Positions 18,696-27,865 of a DNA stretch of 64,000 bases are shown one piece after another (within the stretch, counting starts at the first letter, position 1; each line of letters begins with the position of its first letter). The stretch lies in assembly GCF_016863435.1 (NCBI RefSeq), contig NZ_BOOW01000028.1, forward strand, positions 124,001 through 188,000, given 5' to 3'. Below the pieces are notes generated by a model. That model was not told where the DNA came from, searched no databases, and saw only the letters and a program-made list of their open reading frames with translations. Position numbers and translations under genes: made by a program. This DNA comes from Sinosporangium siamense. Lineage in GTDB: Bacteria; Actinomycetota; Actinomycetes; Streptosporangiales; Streptosporangiaceae.

Positions 18696-19345
18696 TCACC
18701 GGCGGACCGTATGACGCGATCCGGTTCGTCTAGTGCTACCAATCCGAGCGCCGGACCGCCCGTGCCGCAGGGCATGGGCGGCGGTGACGGCGAGGTAGCC
18801 GTGGGCGATCACGGCCACAGTGATGTGGCGGTGTCGAGCGCCGAGGCGCGCTACTCGTCGATCCAGCCGTTCTCGACTGCCACCGTGCATCACGGCTTCG
18901 GCCGCGGGCAATGTGACGAATGAAACGGCGTACAGAACAACGAGGAGCCCGATCGTGGCGGCCCATGCGCGAGGACGCCATTCCGTCCGGCCGGCCCCAT
19001 CCTGTCCAGCGCCGGCAGGACGGTCCCGGCGGAGCCGCGTCTCCGAGCGCCGGCGGTCGGCGGGCCGCAGCGACCACGACGTGATGGCGCACATCCCGAA
19101 CACCAGCGGTACCGACCACGAGTTGGGACCGTCACCGAGCATCAGATGCGACGCCACGGCCCCCGACCATAGGAAGATGCACCCCACATGTGCCCATTCC
19201 TTGATCAGCGGGAACCCGGGCACGATGATCGCGACGGCCGCAGCGGCCTGCCACACCCCCAGAACATACGCGAGGTAGTCCGGGTATCCCAGGTGGCGCA
19301 ACTGGACTTCGATCCATCAGCTCATCGGGGGCGCCGTCAGCAAAC
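18696..19345 (-). pseudogene. DoxX-like membrane protein, frameshifted near the start
   Basis: The body reads HLGYPDYLAYVLGVWQ, then membrane helices AAAAVAIIVPGFPLI, CIFLWSGAVASHL and later TIGLLVVLYAVSFVTLP, typical of DoxX-like quinone-related membrane proteins. Its beginning (FADGAPDELMDR) lies in another frame and joins by two missing bases at about 19308. No ATG serves the long frame. Confidence 0.6.
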
Positions 19346-19365
19346 AACCCCCGTCCCCGGACATA

Positions 19366-20268
19366 TCACTTACCGGGGTCGGCTGTCTGGGCTGGAGCGG
19401 CTACTTCATAGACGACGTCCGCATAAAGCCGGAACAGGCGTGGTGCGGAGGCAAGGGCGGCCTGTTGGAGAAGGCGCAGCCAGCATTGCGCGACCAGTTC
19501 CCGTGCCTGAGCGCCCGGCCAGGGGTGGGGCAGCAGTTCGGGAGGCAAGAGCGGGTCGGCCTCCATGGCGCGGGTGAATTCGGAGGCCAGCTCGACCGCG
19601 ATGGTCAGCAGCTGCGGTTGATCAAGCGAGGTCGAGTGCTGCAGCCGGTCCAAGCGGTCGCGGGCGATGCGGGCGAGCCGTCGATGAGCGTCCGCGAGGT
19701 CGCCCAGCGGCCACAACCGGTTGGCCAGCTCTCGAGGGTCGCGGACGTTGCCTACACGCAGGTCGGTGCTGGTGAGGTGGGTGACGTAGTCCTCGGCGCC
19801 GAGCCGGGAGACCTCGGCGCCGACAAGGTCCTCCCAGGGATTGGCCGACACGTATAGGCCGCCCTGGAGGGGCGCTCCGCCCATGTGGACGATGTGCTCG
19901 CGCAACGCGTCGCGGGTGGCCCGTGCCGACTCGGGTACGGCGAAGGCCACCAGATGCCAGCTGCCGTCCCAGGGCGCCTCACCGCGATCTTGGGCATACA
20001 TGAAGCGGACGAACTCCACGTCGGGGTAGAGGGCGCGGCGGGCGTCGGCCGTGGCGTGCAGCACCGCGCGCTGACCGCGGCCGGACTGAACGAACTGGCC
20101 CTCGGCGACCAGCCGTTTGATGCACAGCCGCACCTGCAGGTCAGTCATGCCCAGAGTCCGGGCGACCGCGTACAGCTCACGGGCGTCCACGGTCTGATCC
20201 TCGCGGACCAGGCTCTCCACCAGCACCCGGGTGGAGATCTCCACGTGATCGTCCTGCGTAGGCGACAT
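19366..20268 (-). CDS. PaaX-family transcriptional regulator
   Basis: 300 residues; ATG chosen 7 bases after AGGAGG, 14 codons inside the longest frame. N-terminal winged helix (DARELYAVARTLGMTDLQVRLCIKRLV), then PaaX core (WHLVAFAVPESARATRDALRE) and the C-terminal PaaX domain. PaaX represses phenylacetyl-CoA catabolism in E. coli; actinobacterial relatives control varied catabolic genes. It is divergent from a hydrolase and the monooxygenase gene beyond it, and is the likely controller of both. Confidence 0.85.
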   Translation of the reverse strand: MSPTQDDHVEISTRVLVESLVREDQTVDARELYAVARTLGMTDLQVRLCIKRLVAEGQFVQSGRGQRAVLHATADARRALYPDVEFVRFMYAQDRGEAPWDGSWHLVAFAVPESARATRDALREHIVHMGGAPLQGGLYVSANPWEDLVGAEVSRLGAEDYVTHLTSTDLRVGNVRDPRELANRLWPLGDLADAHRRLARIARDRLDRLQHSTSLDQPQLLTIAVELASEFTRAMEADPLLPPELLPHPWPGAQARELVAQCWLRLLQQAALASAPRLFRLYADVVYEVAAPAQTADPGK

Positions 20269-20296
20269 GCCCTCACCTCCTGTAGCACAACTATAG

Positions 20297-20322
20297 TACG
20301 GTCGATTCAAATACGATCGTTC
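20297..20322. promoter_or_regulatory. Candidate operator upstream of the hydrolase gene
   Basis: TACGGTCG (20297) and ATACGATCGTTC (20311-20322) lie in an AT-rich stretch between PaaX and the hydrolase. A near copy, ATACGGTCGTTT, lies at 21525-21536 directly in front of the monooxygenase gene. The repetition points to a shared regulator, most simply PaaX. Confidence 0.5.
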
Positions 20323-20347
20323 TCAAAACGAACGAAAGGAAGGGTCG

Positions 20348-21376
20348 ATGGTTGCGATCAAACGGCGCTGGGTGCGCTGGATTCTGCGCTCGCTGCTGGC
20401 CATGGCCGTGCTGGTCGCCGCAGGTGGCGGCTGGGTGCTCTATCAGCACGACTACGAGTTACGCCAGGAGCAAGTGACGATCATCGGCGGCAAGCAGCCG
20501 CTGAAGGGGGTGCTGGCCTGGCCCACCACGGGCAAGGGCCCGTACGGACTGGTGGTGTTCGTGCACGGGGATGGGCCGATCGACGCCACCAACAAAGAGG
20601 GCTACCTGCCGCTATGGGAGGCATTCGCCCAGGCCGGCTACGCCTCCTTGTCTTGGAACAAGCCCGGGGTGGACGGCGCCCCCGGCAACTGGCTGGATCA
20701 GAGCATGGCCGACCGGGCCGCGGAGACCGTCGCGGCGATCACCTGGGCGAAAGGCAGGCCGGGGATCGATCCGAGCCGGATCGGGCTCTGGGGAGCCAGC
20801 CAGGCGGGCTGGGTTATGCCCAAGGTGGCCGTCCGTCTACCCGAGCTGCGTTTCGTCATTGCGGCCGCAACCGCTATCAACTGGCAACAGCAAGGCCGCT
20901 ACTGGCTGACGGCCAAACTCCGAGACGAGCACGCCTCGGCGGACCGGATGCGGGCCGAACTGGCCCGGCAGGAGAAGATGCTGGCGCTGCTGCGTGCGGG
21001 AGCCCCCTACGAGCAGTACAAGGCCGCGGTCGGGAACACCACCATGACCGCGGAACGCTGGACCTTTGCCTCCAAGAACTACACCAGCGACGCCTCGCAG
21101 GATCTGGCGGCCATGCGGGTGCCGGTGCTGCTGCTCCTGCCCGGGCATGACCGCAACGTCGACGTCGCCGACTCCGAAGCCGGCTACCGCCGCCACCTGC
21201 GTGCGCCCGGCCTGCTGCAGGTCCGGCACCTTCCCGACGCCACCCACTCCCTGATCCGTAAGGAGATTGAGGACTCGAAGCTGAAGACGTATTTTCTCTC
21301 CTTTGCGGCGCCACGCTCGCTGTTCCCCGACGGCTTTCTGGACGATCAGCGCAGATACCTGGAGCAGATCTCCTGA
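20348..21376 (+). CDS. Membrane-anchored alpha/beta hydrolase
   Basis: 342 residues. An N-terminal basic stretch and one membrane helix (ILRSLLAMAVLVAAGGGWVLY) place the enzyme outside the membrane. The hydrolase core shows VVFVHGDGP for the oxyanion hole, nucleophile Ser in GLWGASQAGW, acid in LLPGHDRNVD and His in PDATHSL. A peptidase- or esterase-like enzyme; substrate unknown. Start after GAAAGGAAGGG. Confidence 0.8.
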   Translation: MVAIKRRWVRWILRSLLAMAVLVAAGGGWVLYQHDYELRQEQVTIIGGKQPLKGVLAWPTTGKGPYGLVVFVHGDGPIDATNKEGYLPLWEAFAQAGYASLSWNKPGVDGAPGNWLDQSMADRAAETVAAITWAKGRPGIDPSRIGLWGASQAGWVMPKVAVRLPELRFVIAAATAINWQQQGRYWLTAKLRDEHASADRMRAELARQEKMLALLRAGAPYEQYKAAVGNTTMTAERWTFASKNYTSDASQDLAAMRVPVLLLLPGHDRNVDVADSEAGYRRHLRAPGLLQVRHLPDATHSLIRKEIEDSKLKTYFLSFAAPRSLFPDGFLDDQRRYLEQIS

Positions 21377-21524
21377 GCCGTCCGCGCGTGACCTGCGCGA
21401 CCGGCGTTGTGACCGAGCGGCGCAGCGGCGCCCGGCTCCTCCGCCGGGCGCTCTCTTTCCAGGGCCTGGCGGATTGCGCCGCTCGTCCAGCGAGGCTCAA
21501 GAATCGGCAATCCGTTCATAAGTG

Positions 21525-21536
21525 ATACGGTCGTTT
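21525..21536. promoter_or_regulatory. Second copy of the ATACGRTCGTTY operator-like motif
   Basis: ATACGGTCGTTT ends two bases before the monooxygenase ATG; a GGCGACC further in makes an imperfect dyad with its GGTCG. No ribosome site is visible, so this mRNA may be leaderless. Confidence 0.45.
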
Positions 21537-21538
21537 GT

Positions 21539-23014
21539 ATGGCGACCGTTTCTAATGCGAACGAGAGTGGCCGTGGCTCACCGAGACACGTCGACGTGCT
21601 GATCATCGGGGCGGGTCTCTCCGGCATCGGGGCCGCCTGGCACCTCCAGCGCGAACGCGAATGGACGTACGCGGTGCTCGAAGCCCGCGACCGCCCCGGT
21701 GGCACGTGGGACCTGTTTCGATACCCCGGCGTCCGCTCGGACTCGGACATGTTCACCCTCAGCTACGCCTTCCAGCCGTGGAAGGGGAAGAAATCGATGG
21801 CCGACGGCGACAGCATCCGCCGCTACATCGAGGACACCGCCCGCGAGCACGGCATCGACCGGCACGTCCGCTACGGCTGCAAGGTGACGGCCGCCGAGTG
21901 GTCCCGGGAGCACAACCGCTGGCTGGTCCAGACCGAGCAGGGCGGACGCTCCGGCACGTGGACGTGCTCGTTCCTCTACATCTGCGCCGGCTACTACGAC
22001 TACGAACAGGGTCATCAGCCGGACTTCGAGGGCGTGGAGGCCTTCAGCGGTCGCTTCGCTCACCCCCAGTTCTGGCCGGACGACCTCGACGTGACCGGCA
22101 AACGGGTCGTGGTGATCGGCAGCGGAGCCACCGCGGTCACGCTCGTCCCGGCGCTGGCCAGGACGGCGGCGCACGTCACGATGCTCCAGCGCTCGCCGAC
22201 CTACCTCAGCTCGCAGCCCGACGTCGACAAGACGGCCGACGCGCTGCGCCGGATGCTTCCCGCCCGGCTCGCGCACGGCCTGGTGCGCGCCAGGAACGTG
22301 CTGAGCAGCCAGATGACCTACTGGCTCAGCAGGCGTTATCCGGAGCAGACCAAGCGGCATCTCCGCGGGGCCATCCTCCGCTACCTGCCGGACGCGGCCT
22401 ACGTGGACCGGCACTTCGCACCCCGCTACCAGCCCTGGGACCAGCGGCTGTGCGTCGTGACCAACGGCGACTTCTTCCGCGACGTGGCCGCCGGGCGGGC
22501 ATCGGTGGTCACCGACCGCATCGCCCGGTTCGTGAAGCACGGGATCGTGCTGGAGTCCGGCGACGAGTTACACGCCGACGTGGTCGTCTCCGCGACAGGG
22601 CTGTCGCTGGTCCCCCTCGGCGCGATCAGGCTGTCGATGGACGGGGAGGCGATCGACCTGGCCGATACCACCGCCTACCGCGGGCTGATGCTCAGCGGCG
22701 TGCCCAACCTGGCCTTCTGTGTCGGCTACACCAACGCCTCCTGGACGCTGCGGGCCGACCTGTCCTCCCGCTACGTCGTCCGGCTGCTTCGGCACCTGAG
22801 GCGCCACGGCCTGAAGACCGCGATGCCGGCCCGCCCGCGGGAGAGCGCCCGCCGCCCACTGCTCGGCTTGACCTCCACCTATATCCAGCGCGACGCACAT
22901 CTGTTCCCTCAGCAGGGCGAACGCGACCCGTGGGCGATCACTGAGAACTATGTGATCGACCGGATGCGCTTCGCGTTCCTCGACATCGGCAAGGAGATGA
23001 TCTTCGATGGGTAG
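21539..23014 (+). CDS. Flavin monooxygenase, Baeyer-Villiger type
   Basis: 491 residues. FAD motif GAGLSGIGAAWHL, the Baeyer-Villiger fingerprint FSGRFAHPQFWPD (consensus FxGxxxHxxxWP), and NADPH motif GSGATAVTLVPAL. Enzymes of this type insert oxygen next to a ketone, giving esters or lactones. The esterase two genes downstream would hydrolyse such a product. The stop is overlapped by the next start. Confidence 0.85.
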   Translation: MATVSNANESGRGSPRHVDVLIIGAGLSGIGAAWHLQREREWTYAVLEARDRPGGTWDLFRYPGVRSDSDMFTLSYAFQPWKGKKSMADGDSIRRYIEDTAREHGIDRHVRYGCKVTAAEWSREHNRWLVQTEQGGRSGTWTCSFLYICAGYYDYEQGHQPDFEGVEAFSGRFAHPQFWPDDLDVTGKRVVVIGSGATAVTLVPALARTAAHVTMLQRSPTYLSSQPDVDKTADALRRMLPARLAHGLVRARNVLSSQMTYWLSRRYPEQTKRHLRGAILRYLPDAAYVDRHFAPRYQPWDQRLCVVTNGDFFRDVAAGRASVVTDRIARFVKHGIVLESGDELHADVVVSATGLSLVPLGAIRLSMDGEAIDLADTTAYRGLMLSGVPNLAFCVGYTNASWTLRADLSSRYVVRLLRHLRRHGLKTAMPARPRESARRPLLGLTSTYIQRDAHLFPQQGERDPWAITENYVIDRMRFAFLDIGKEMIFDG

Positions 23015-23210
23015 CGGCAACCGCGTGATCTCCTTGAGCGGCGCCGCGGTGGGCCCGCCGGTGGTCGCGACGCTCACCGGACGCGCGGTCCCGGGCCGGC
23101 CGGCGATCAACGGCCTCGACCAGGCCGCCTGCTTCGGCCCGCCTCGGATCGGTCTCGCCGAGGGCGCCGGGGTGGATCACGCTCCCATCGACACGAGGGT
23201 GACCCCGTGA
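23007..23210 (+). CDS. 67-residue coupled protein of unknown function
   Basis: Its ATG lies 8 bases inside the end of the monooxygenase gene and its TGA overlaps the next start as GTGA, so it is embedded between two coupled genes, good evidence of coding. The product (GPPRIGLAEGAGVDHAPIDT near its end) shows no known domain. It may be a short remnant of a longer gene removed by an in-frame deletion that preserved coupling. Confidence 0.5.
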   Translation: MGSGNRVISLSGAAVGPPVVATLTGRAVPGRPAINGLDQAACFGPPRIGLAEGAGVDHAPIDTRVTP

Positions 23211-24325
23211 TCCGCGGCGAGGTCGCCCCCGGCTGGCAACCGGTTTACGACGCCTTCGCCAAGGTCATGAGCCGACCGGGGGAGATCGGCGCGGGGCTGC
23301 ACATCATCCACCGGGGCTCGACCGTCGTCGACCTCTACGGCGGCAGTCACGGCCCGGACATCCGGCAGGTGCTCTTCTCCGCCTCCAAAGGCGTCGCCTC
23401 CGTCTGCTTGGCGGTGCTCGCCGACCGCGGAGAGCTAGACGTCGAGGCGCCCGTGGCTAGGTACTGGCCCGAGTTCGGCCGCCGCGGCAAGTCCGGGATC
23501 ACGGTCGCGCAGATGCTGAGCCATCAGGCCGGGCTCATCGCGCCCAAGCGGGGTGCCACCCTCACCGAGGTGCTCGAAGGGCGACCGCTCGCCGATGCCC
23601 TGGCGGCCGAGTCCCCACGATGGCCCTCGCGGCCTGCGGGCCGGCCCGGGTATCACGCGGTCACCTGGGGCACGCTCGCCGACGAGCTGGTCCGCCGCGT
23701 CACCGGCGGGCGGCTCGGCGACGTGCTCCACGAGCTGGTGTGCCGGCCGCAGGACCTGGCGATCAGCATTGGTGGCGGGCAGGCGGGCCGACCCCCCGTG
23801 CCTGTGCGCGCCGCGGCCCGGATCCCGCTCACGGTCAGGATGACCACCGCCGTGTTCGCGCGGGCCGGAACGCCGCTGTGGCAGGCGATGACCGTGGGAG
23901 GAGCGCTCACCGAACCTCCCCACGTGTGGATGAGCCTGCCGGAGACCCTTGCCGCGCATCTTCCCGCCGCCAACGGCCTGGCCACCGCCCCGGCGCTGGC
24001 CAGGATGTACGCGCTGCTCCTTGCGGGCGCACTGGTGCGCGAGGGAACCTGGCGCACCGCCGTACGCCCGCAAACCGCCGGCTGGGATCGGGTCCTTGGC
24101 CTGCCCGCGGCTTACGGGTGCGGCTTCGCCCTGCCCAGCCCCGCCTGGCGGCTGGGTTCGCCCACGGCTTTCGGGCATCCGGGAATCGGCGGCGCGCTCG
24201 GCCTCGGCGATCCACGTCGTGAGCTGGCGCTGGCCTTCCTCCCGCGGACCATGCCCGCCGATGCCCTGCGCGACGCGCGTCACCGAGTCCTGCTGGACGC
24301 GGTGACCAGCGTCATCGGCGCATGA
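23207..24325 (+). CDS. Serine beta-lactamase-like esterase
   Basis: 372 residues with the class-C/EstB pattern: SxxK motif SASK in LFSASKGVASVCLA, a tyrosine motif in PGYHAVTWG, and HPGIGG near the C-terminus. Such enzymes are usually esterases rather than beta-lactamases. Following a Baeyer-Villiger-type enzyme in one coupled operon, it probably opens the ester product (inference). GTG start. Confidence 0.85.
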   Translation: MIRGEVAPGWQPVYDAFAKVMSRPGEIGAGLHIIHRGSTVVDLYGGSHGPDIRQVLFSASKGVASVCLAVLADRGELDVEAPVARYWPEFGRRGKSGITVAQMLSHQAGLIAPKRGATLTEVLEGRPLADALAAESPRWPSRPAGRPGYHAVTWGTLADELVRRVTGGRLGDVLHELVCRPQDLAISIGGGQAGRPPVPVRAAARIPLTVRMTTAVFARAGTPLWQAMTVGGALTEPPHVWMSLPETLAAHLPAANGLATAPALARMYALLLAGALVREGTWRTAVRPQTAGWDRVLGLPAAYGCGFALPSPAWRLGSPTAFGHPGIGGALGLGDPRRELALAFLPRTMPADALRDARHRVLLDAVTSVIGA

Positions 24326-24433
24326 TCCGACAGCCCCAAGTACGGCAGGCGCGCTGCTCAAGGCGGTGCCGTACCGGCCTGATCGAAGCAGTATCTTGTA
24401 AATGGATTCGCGCGTCTATTAAGCTATTGGACT

Positions 24434-25069
24434 ATGAGATCTAGTAAGCATGGAACACCTCAGGATCGGGTTACCCGAGTGCTGAGTGCCGGTGCGACCT
24501 GCTTCGGCAAGAAGGGTTTCTTCGAGACGACGTTCGACGATGTCGTGCGTGAATCCGGCCTTAGCCGAGGCAGCCTGTACTGGTATTTCGACTCCAAGGA
24601 CTCCCTCTACAACGCAGTGCTCGAGCATTGCGTGGCACGGTTGCAGGCGACGTTCGACGCGGGCGTAGCCGGTCTCGACAGCCAGGACCCCCTCGTGCCC
24701 GGATTCCTCAATGCCGTGGCCGCCGATACGGCACAGCAGCAAGACGTCTACCGCGTGCTCTACCTGGCACCGCGCTCGGAGTCCGCAGCGGCGACGCTGG
24801 AGCGGATGACGCTCTCCTTCGTCGGCTACGTCGGCCTCGTCGTGGACGCGGCAGGTCAACGCGGAGAGATCGACATCCGGCGCCACTCTCGCGACGCGCT
24901 GGCCGACATCCTCCACGCGCTGGCTGAAGGCCTCATCATCCGGCAACTGTGTGATCCCGGCTTTGACGTAGATCGATATGTCGCCACTGCGGCCGATCTG
25001 CTCCAGTGCGGCGGCAGCCGGCCGAGCACGACCGACAACAGGCAGGAGAACCGGTCCGATGACCTCTGA
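24434..25069 (+). CDS. TetR-family regulator
   Basis: 211 residues; helix-turn-helix VLSAGATCFGKKGFFETTFDDV, GLSRGSLYWYFDSKDSLY, then a helical ligand domain. It is the first gene of an operon: its end overlaps the amine oxidase start by 11 bases. No ribosome site is clear before the ATG, and the AT-rich 24395-24433 stretch is the probable promoter and operator. Confidence 0.85.
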   Translation: MRSSKHGTPQDRVTRVLSAGATCFGKKGFFETTFDDVVRESGLSRGSLYWYFDSKDSLYNAVLEHCVARLQATFDAGVAGLDSQDPLVPGFLNAVAADTAQQQDVYRVLYLAPRSESAAATLERMTLSFVGYVGLVVDAAGQRGEIDIRRHSRDALADILHALAEGLIIRQLCDPGFDVDRYVATAADLLQCGGSRPSTTDNRQENRSDDL

Positions 25070-26369
25070 GCAGGTTGATGTCGTCATCGTGGGGGGCGGG
25101 GCCGCAGGGTTGGCCGCGGCCTACCGGCTACGTGGCCGCCGGGTAGTGGTGCTGGAGGCCGACGAGCGTATCGGCGGGCGTGTGCGCACGGGCGAACACA
25201 ACGGCGCGCCGTACCACCTCGGGGCTCAATTCCTCGCCGGGGCGACGAGCGCCGAGCTTTTCGATCAGCTCGGCGTGAAGCAGATAGGCCTGCCCAAGGA
25301 GAACGACCTGTTTCTTCGCGGCCGGCTGCGGCAGGGAACGGCCACCTCACTCATGCGCGCTCTCCGTGTCGGCCCGGGTGGGCTGGCCGACATCGCGGCG
25401 ATCGAGCGGGAATCTGCGAGGGTGTCGCGCCTTGTCGCGGCTTTGGCAGACCCGTCAGCCTCCATCACGGATCTGCCCGCCCAAGCGGCGCTGTTGGATG
25501 AACGGTCCTTCGCAGAAGCGATCGCGCAACGTCGTCCAGAAGTACAGTCGTTCTACTCGACCTTGATCCGTTCGCTGGCGTGTAAGAAGCCTGCGGATCT
25601 TTCGGCCCTGTACGCCTACGTGATGCTCGGCTCGGAGAAGGAGGAGGGGTTCGGCGGCGCCTACCGGGCGCGCGGCGGGATGCGGGACGTGCTGGAGGCT
25701 TTCACCCGTGCACTGGACGGGCGTATCCGGCTCGGCTCCCGGGTAACCGCTATCGAAGAGGGCCCCTCGGGGGTCGAGATCGACTACCGGCAGGGGAGCG
25801 AACGACACCGGTTGACGGCACGGGCGTGCGTGGTGGCGGTGCCGGCACCAGTGGTCTCACAGATCGTGGCGGCTCTTCCCGATCTCCGCCGTGAGGCACT
25901 GCAGCGCATTCGCTATGGCAGATTCCTGGCCGTCGCCCTCTTCCTGCGTGAGCCGATCTGGGAAGGGGGATGGGCCGTCTCCTGCGATCTTCCCGTGGTC
26001 TCCACACTGCTCAACCCCGCAGTGCTGACAGGATCCGGGGATGGACGGGTGCTGTCCTCCTATGCCAGCGAGGACGGCTGCCGTGAGGTCTGGCACCTGG
26101 ACGACGCCCAGGTGGTCCAGCGTTTCACGGCCGAGATCTCCCAGGTATTCCCGCGGCTACCCGACGTGCTCAGCGGCTCCCACGTCCAGCGATGGGATCC
26201 AGGCTATCCGGCATGGGAGCCCGGCCATCTGGCGCTCATGCCCCTGCTCTCGACCCCGCTCGACAAGATCGCGTTCTGCGGCGACTATCTGTCCATCCCC
26301 TCGATCGAAGGCGCGATCGTGAGCGGGCTGCGCGCAGCCTCCCAAGTACAAGCCATGGAAGCGACCTGA
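25059..26369 (+). CDS. FAD-dependent amine oxidase
   Basis: 436 residues; ATG follows CAGGAGAA and lies inside the end of the TetR gene. FAD motif VVIVGGGAAGLAAAYRL with the amine-oxidase GGRVRTGEHNGAPYHLGAQF region, and the C-terminal FAD contact (FCGDYLSIPSIEGAIVSGL). Family members oxidise primary or polyamine substrates or desaturate ring compounds. The neighbour at 26542 suggests amino-acid-like chemistry, unproven. Confidence 0.8.
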   Translation: MTSEQVDVVIVGGGAAGLAAAYRLRGRRVVVLEADERIGGRVRTGEHNGAPYHLGAQFLAGATSAELFDQLGVKQIGLPKENDLFLRGRLRQGTATSLMRALRVGPGGLADIAAIERESARVSRLVAALADPSASITDLPAQAALLDERSFAEAIAQRRPEVQSFYSTLIRSLACKKPADLSALYAYVMLGSEKEEGFGGAYRARGGMRDVLEAFTRALDGRIRLGSRVTAIEEGPSGVEIDYRQGSERHRLTARACVVAVPAPVVSQIVAALPDLRREALQRIRYGRFLAVALFLREPIWEGGWAVSCDLPVVSTLLNPAVLTGSGDGRVLSSYASEDGCREVWHLDDAQVVQRFTAEISQVFPRLPDVLSGSHVQRWDPGYPAWEPGHLALMPLLSTPLDKIAFCGDYLSIPSIEGAIVSGLRAASQVQAMEAT

Positions 26370-26541
26370 GGTCGGGGGAAGGGCGGCTGCGGCAGGACAG
26401 CTGCCGCCCCGCCGCGGAAGCGGCCTGCACCCGAGACGCATCCCGCATGACCTCGCCTGTCCATCCGGCGCACCTGCCTGACACCTGCCGAGCGTTGGCA
26501 CCCAAGCGGTCTGTTCTGCATAAATAAAGGGAGCTACATCC

Positions 26542-27750
26542 ATGAATGTTGTCATCCTAGGCGCCGGTCACATGGGTCGATATGCGGCCATCCAGCTCGC
26601 CGCATTGCCCTTCGTCCAGGACTTGGTGATCGGCGATCTCGACGAGGAGGCAGCCAGGAACGCGGCCGAGCCCCTCGGGCAGAAGGCCAGGCTGGCCCAC
26701 GTCGACGTAACGAATCGTGACCAGCTGAAGGCCGTTCTGGAGGAAGCCGACGTCGTGGTCTCGACCGTGGGGCCCTTCTTCCGGCTCGGGGCCGCCGTTC
26801 TCGATGCCGCAGTGGAGATGGGATGCCACTACGTGGACATCTGCGATGACCCGGCCCCGACCCTGGAGCTTCTCTCCCGCGACGCTGCCGCACGCGAGGC
26901 CAAGATCACGGCCATTGTGGGTGCCGGAGCAAGCCCCGGCATCAGTAACCTTCTCGCGCTCAAGGCGATCGAGGGACTGGAGGAGATCGACACGCTTATC
27001 ACCGGCTGGGGCACAGGCGGCCAGGAGGAGGACCCGGAAGAAGCCGAATCCTCTCACCATGGAGCATCGGCCGCGGTCGAGCACTGGGTCTCCCAACTTG
27101 TCGGCCCCATCCCGATCCAGGACGACGGCCGGCAGGTCGAGGGAAAGCCCATGGCACCCACCTCGATACGCCTGCCCGGCTCGGCGCCCATCACCGCCTA
27201 CACCGTGGGGCACCCCGAACCGGTGACCTTGCCGCTCTACTTCCCGGCGATCCGCCACTCGGTCAACGTCTTCGACATGCCCGGCGCGGTCATGGTGCTG
27301 CTGGAGGAGACCGTCAGTTCCGTCAATTCAGGTCGCCTCTCGGTGCCTGAGGCCTCGCGACTGCTGGCCGGGTCGTTGTATGAGGACCGGATCGGCCCCG
27401 GAGGCCTGTGGGGTGCCGTTCGTGCCGGTGCCGCCGCAGCACGTGAACGGGTCACGGGGAAGGACTACCTCCCGCAGATCTTCGCCCTGGCGACCGGGAG
27501 GCGTGCAGGCCGCCGTGAAACCAGAGCCACCGCCCTCAATGGGTATATCCCCGGAGGAATGGCTGGGGCCACCTGCATCCCGACCACGATCATGCTGACG
27601 ATGCTGGCCGAGGGTGAGATCGATCGACTGGGAGTGTTCGCACCTGAGGCGGGTGTCGACCCCGACAGCTTCTTCGCACGCCTGGCACCCCACGTGGTGC
27701 GTGATGCGACCTCCGATGGCGAAGGCCCCGTTCGCTTCCTCATCGAGTGA
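26542..27750 (+). CDS. Saccharopine-dehydrogenase-like oxidoreductase
   Basis: 402 residues, AGGGAG 9 bases before ATG. N-terminal NADP Rossmann fold (VVILGAGHMGRYAAIQLA, VGPFFRLGAAVLDAAVEMGCHYVDICDD) and the catalytic-domain segment GASPGISNLLALKA typical of the saccharopine dehydrogenase/reductase superfamily. True lysine-pathway function cannot be assumed. Co-directional with the amine oxidase, so possibly one pathway acting on an amine. Confidence 0.8.
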   Translation: MNVVILGAGHMGRYAAIQLAALPFVQDLVIGDLDEEAARNAAEPLGQKARLAHVDVTNRDQLKAVLEEADVVVSTVGPFFRLGAAVLDAAVEMGCHYVDICDDPAPTLELLSRDAAAREAKITAIVGAGASPGISNLLALKAIEGLEEIDTLITGWGTGGQEEDPEEAESSHHGASAAVEHWVSQLVGPIPIQDDGRQVEGKPMAPTSIRLPGSAPITAYTVGHPEPVTLPLYFPAIRHSVNVFDMPGAVMVLLEETVSSVNSGRLSVPEASRLLAGSLYEDRIGPGGLWGAVRAGAAAARERVTGKDYLPQIFALATGRRAGRRETRATALNGYIPGGMAGATCIPTTIMLTMLAEGEIDRLGVFAPEAGVDPDSFFARLAPHVVRDATSDGEGPVRFLIE

Positions 27751-27865
27751 CAGAGCCCGGTCTTGCAACGCCGTACCTAAGGTCCGTGGATTTCGCGAGG
27801 CTCGCTGCCGCGCGCCCGGCGTACGCACAAGCCGGTCAACGGCAAGACCGCCGATCGCTCGGCGC

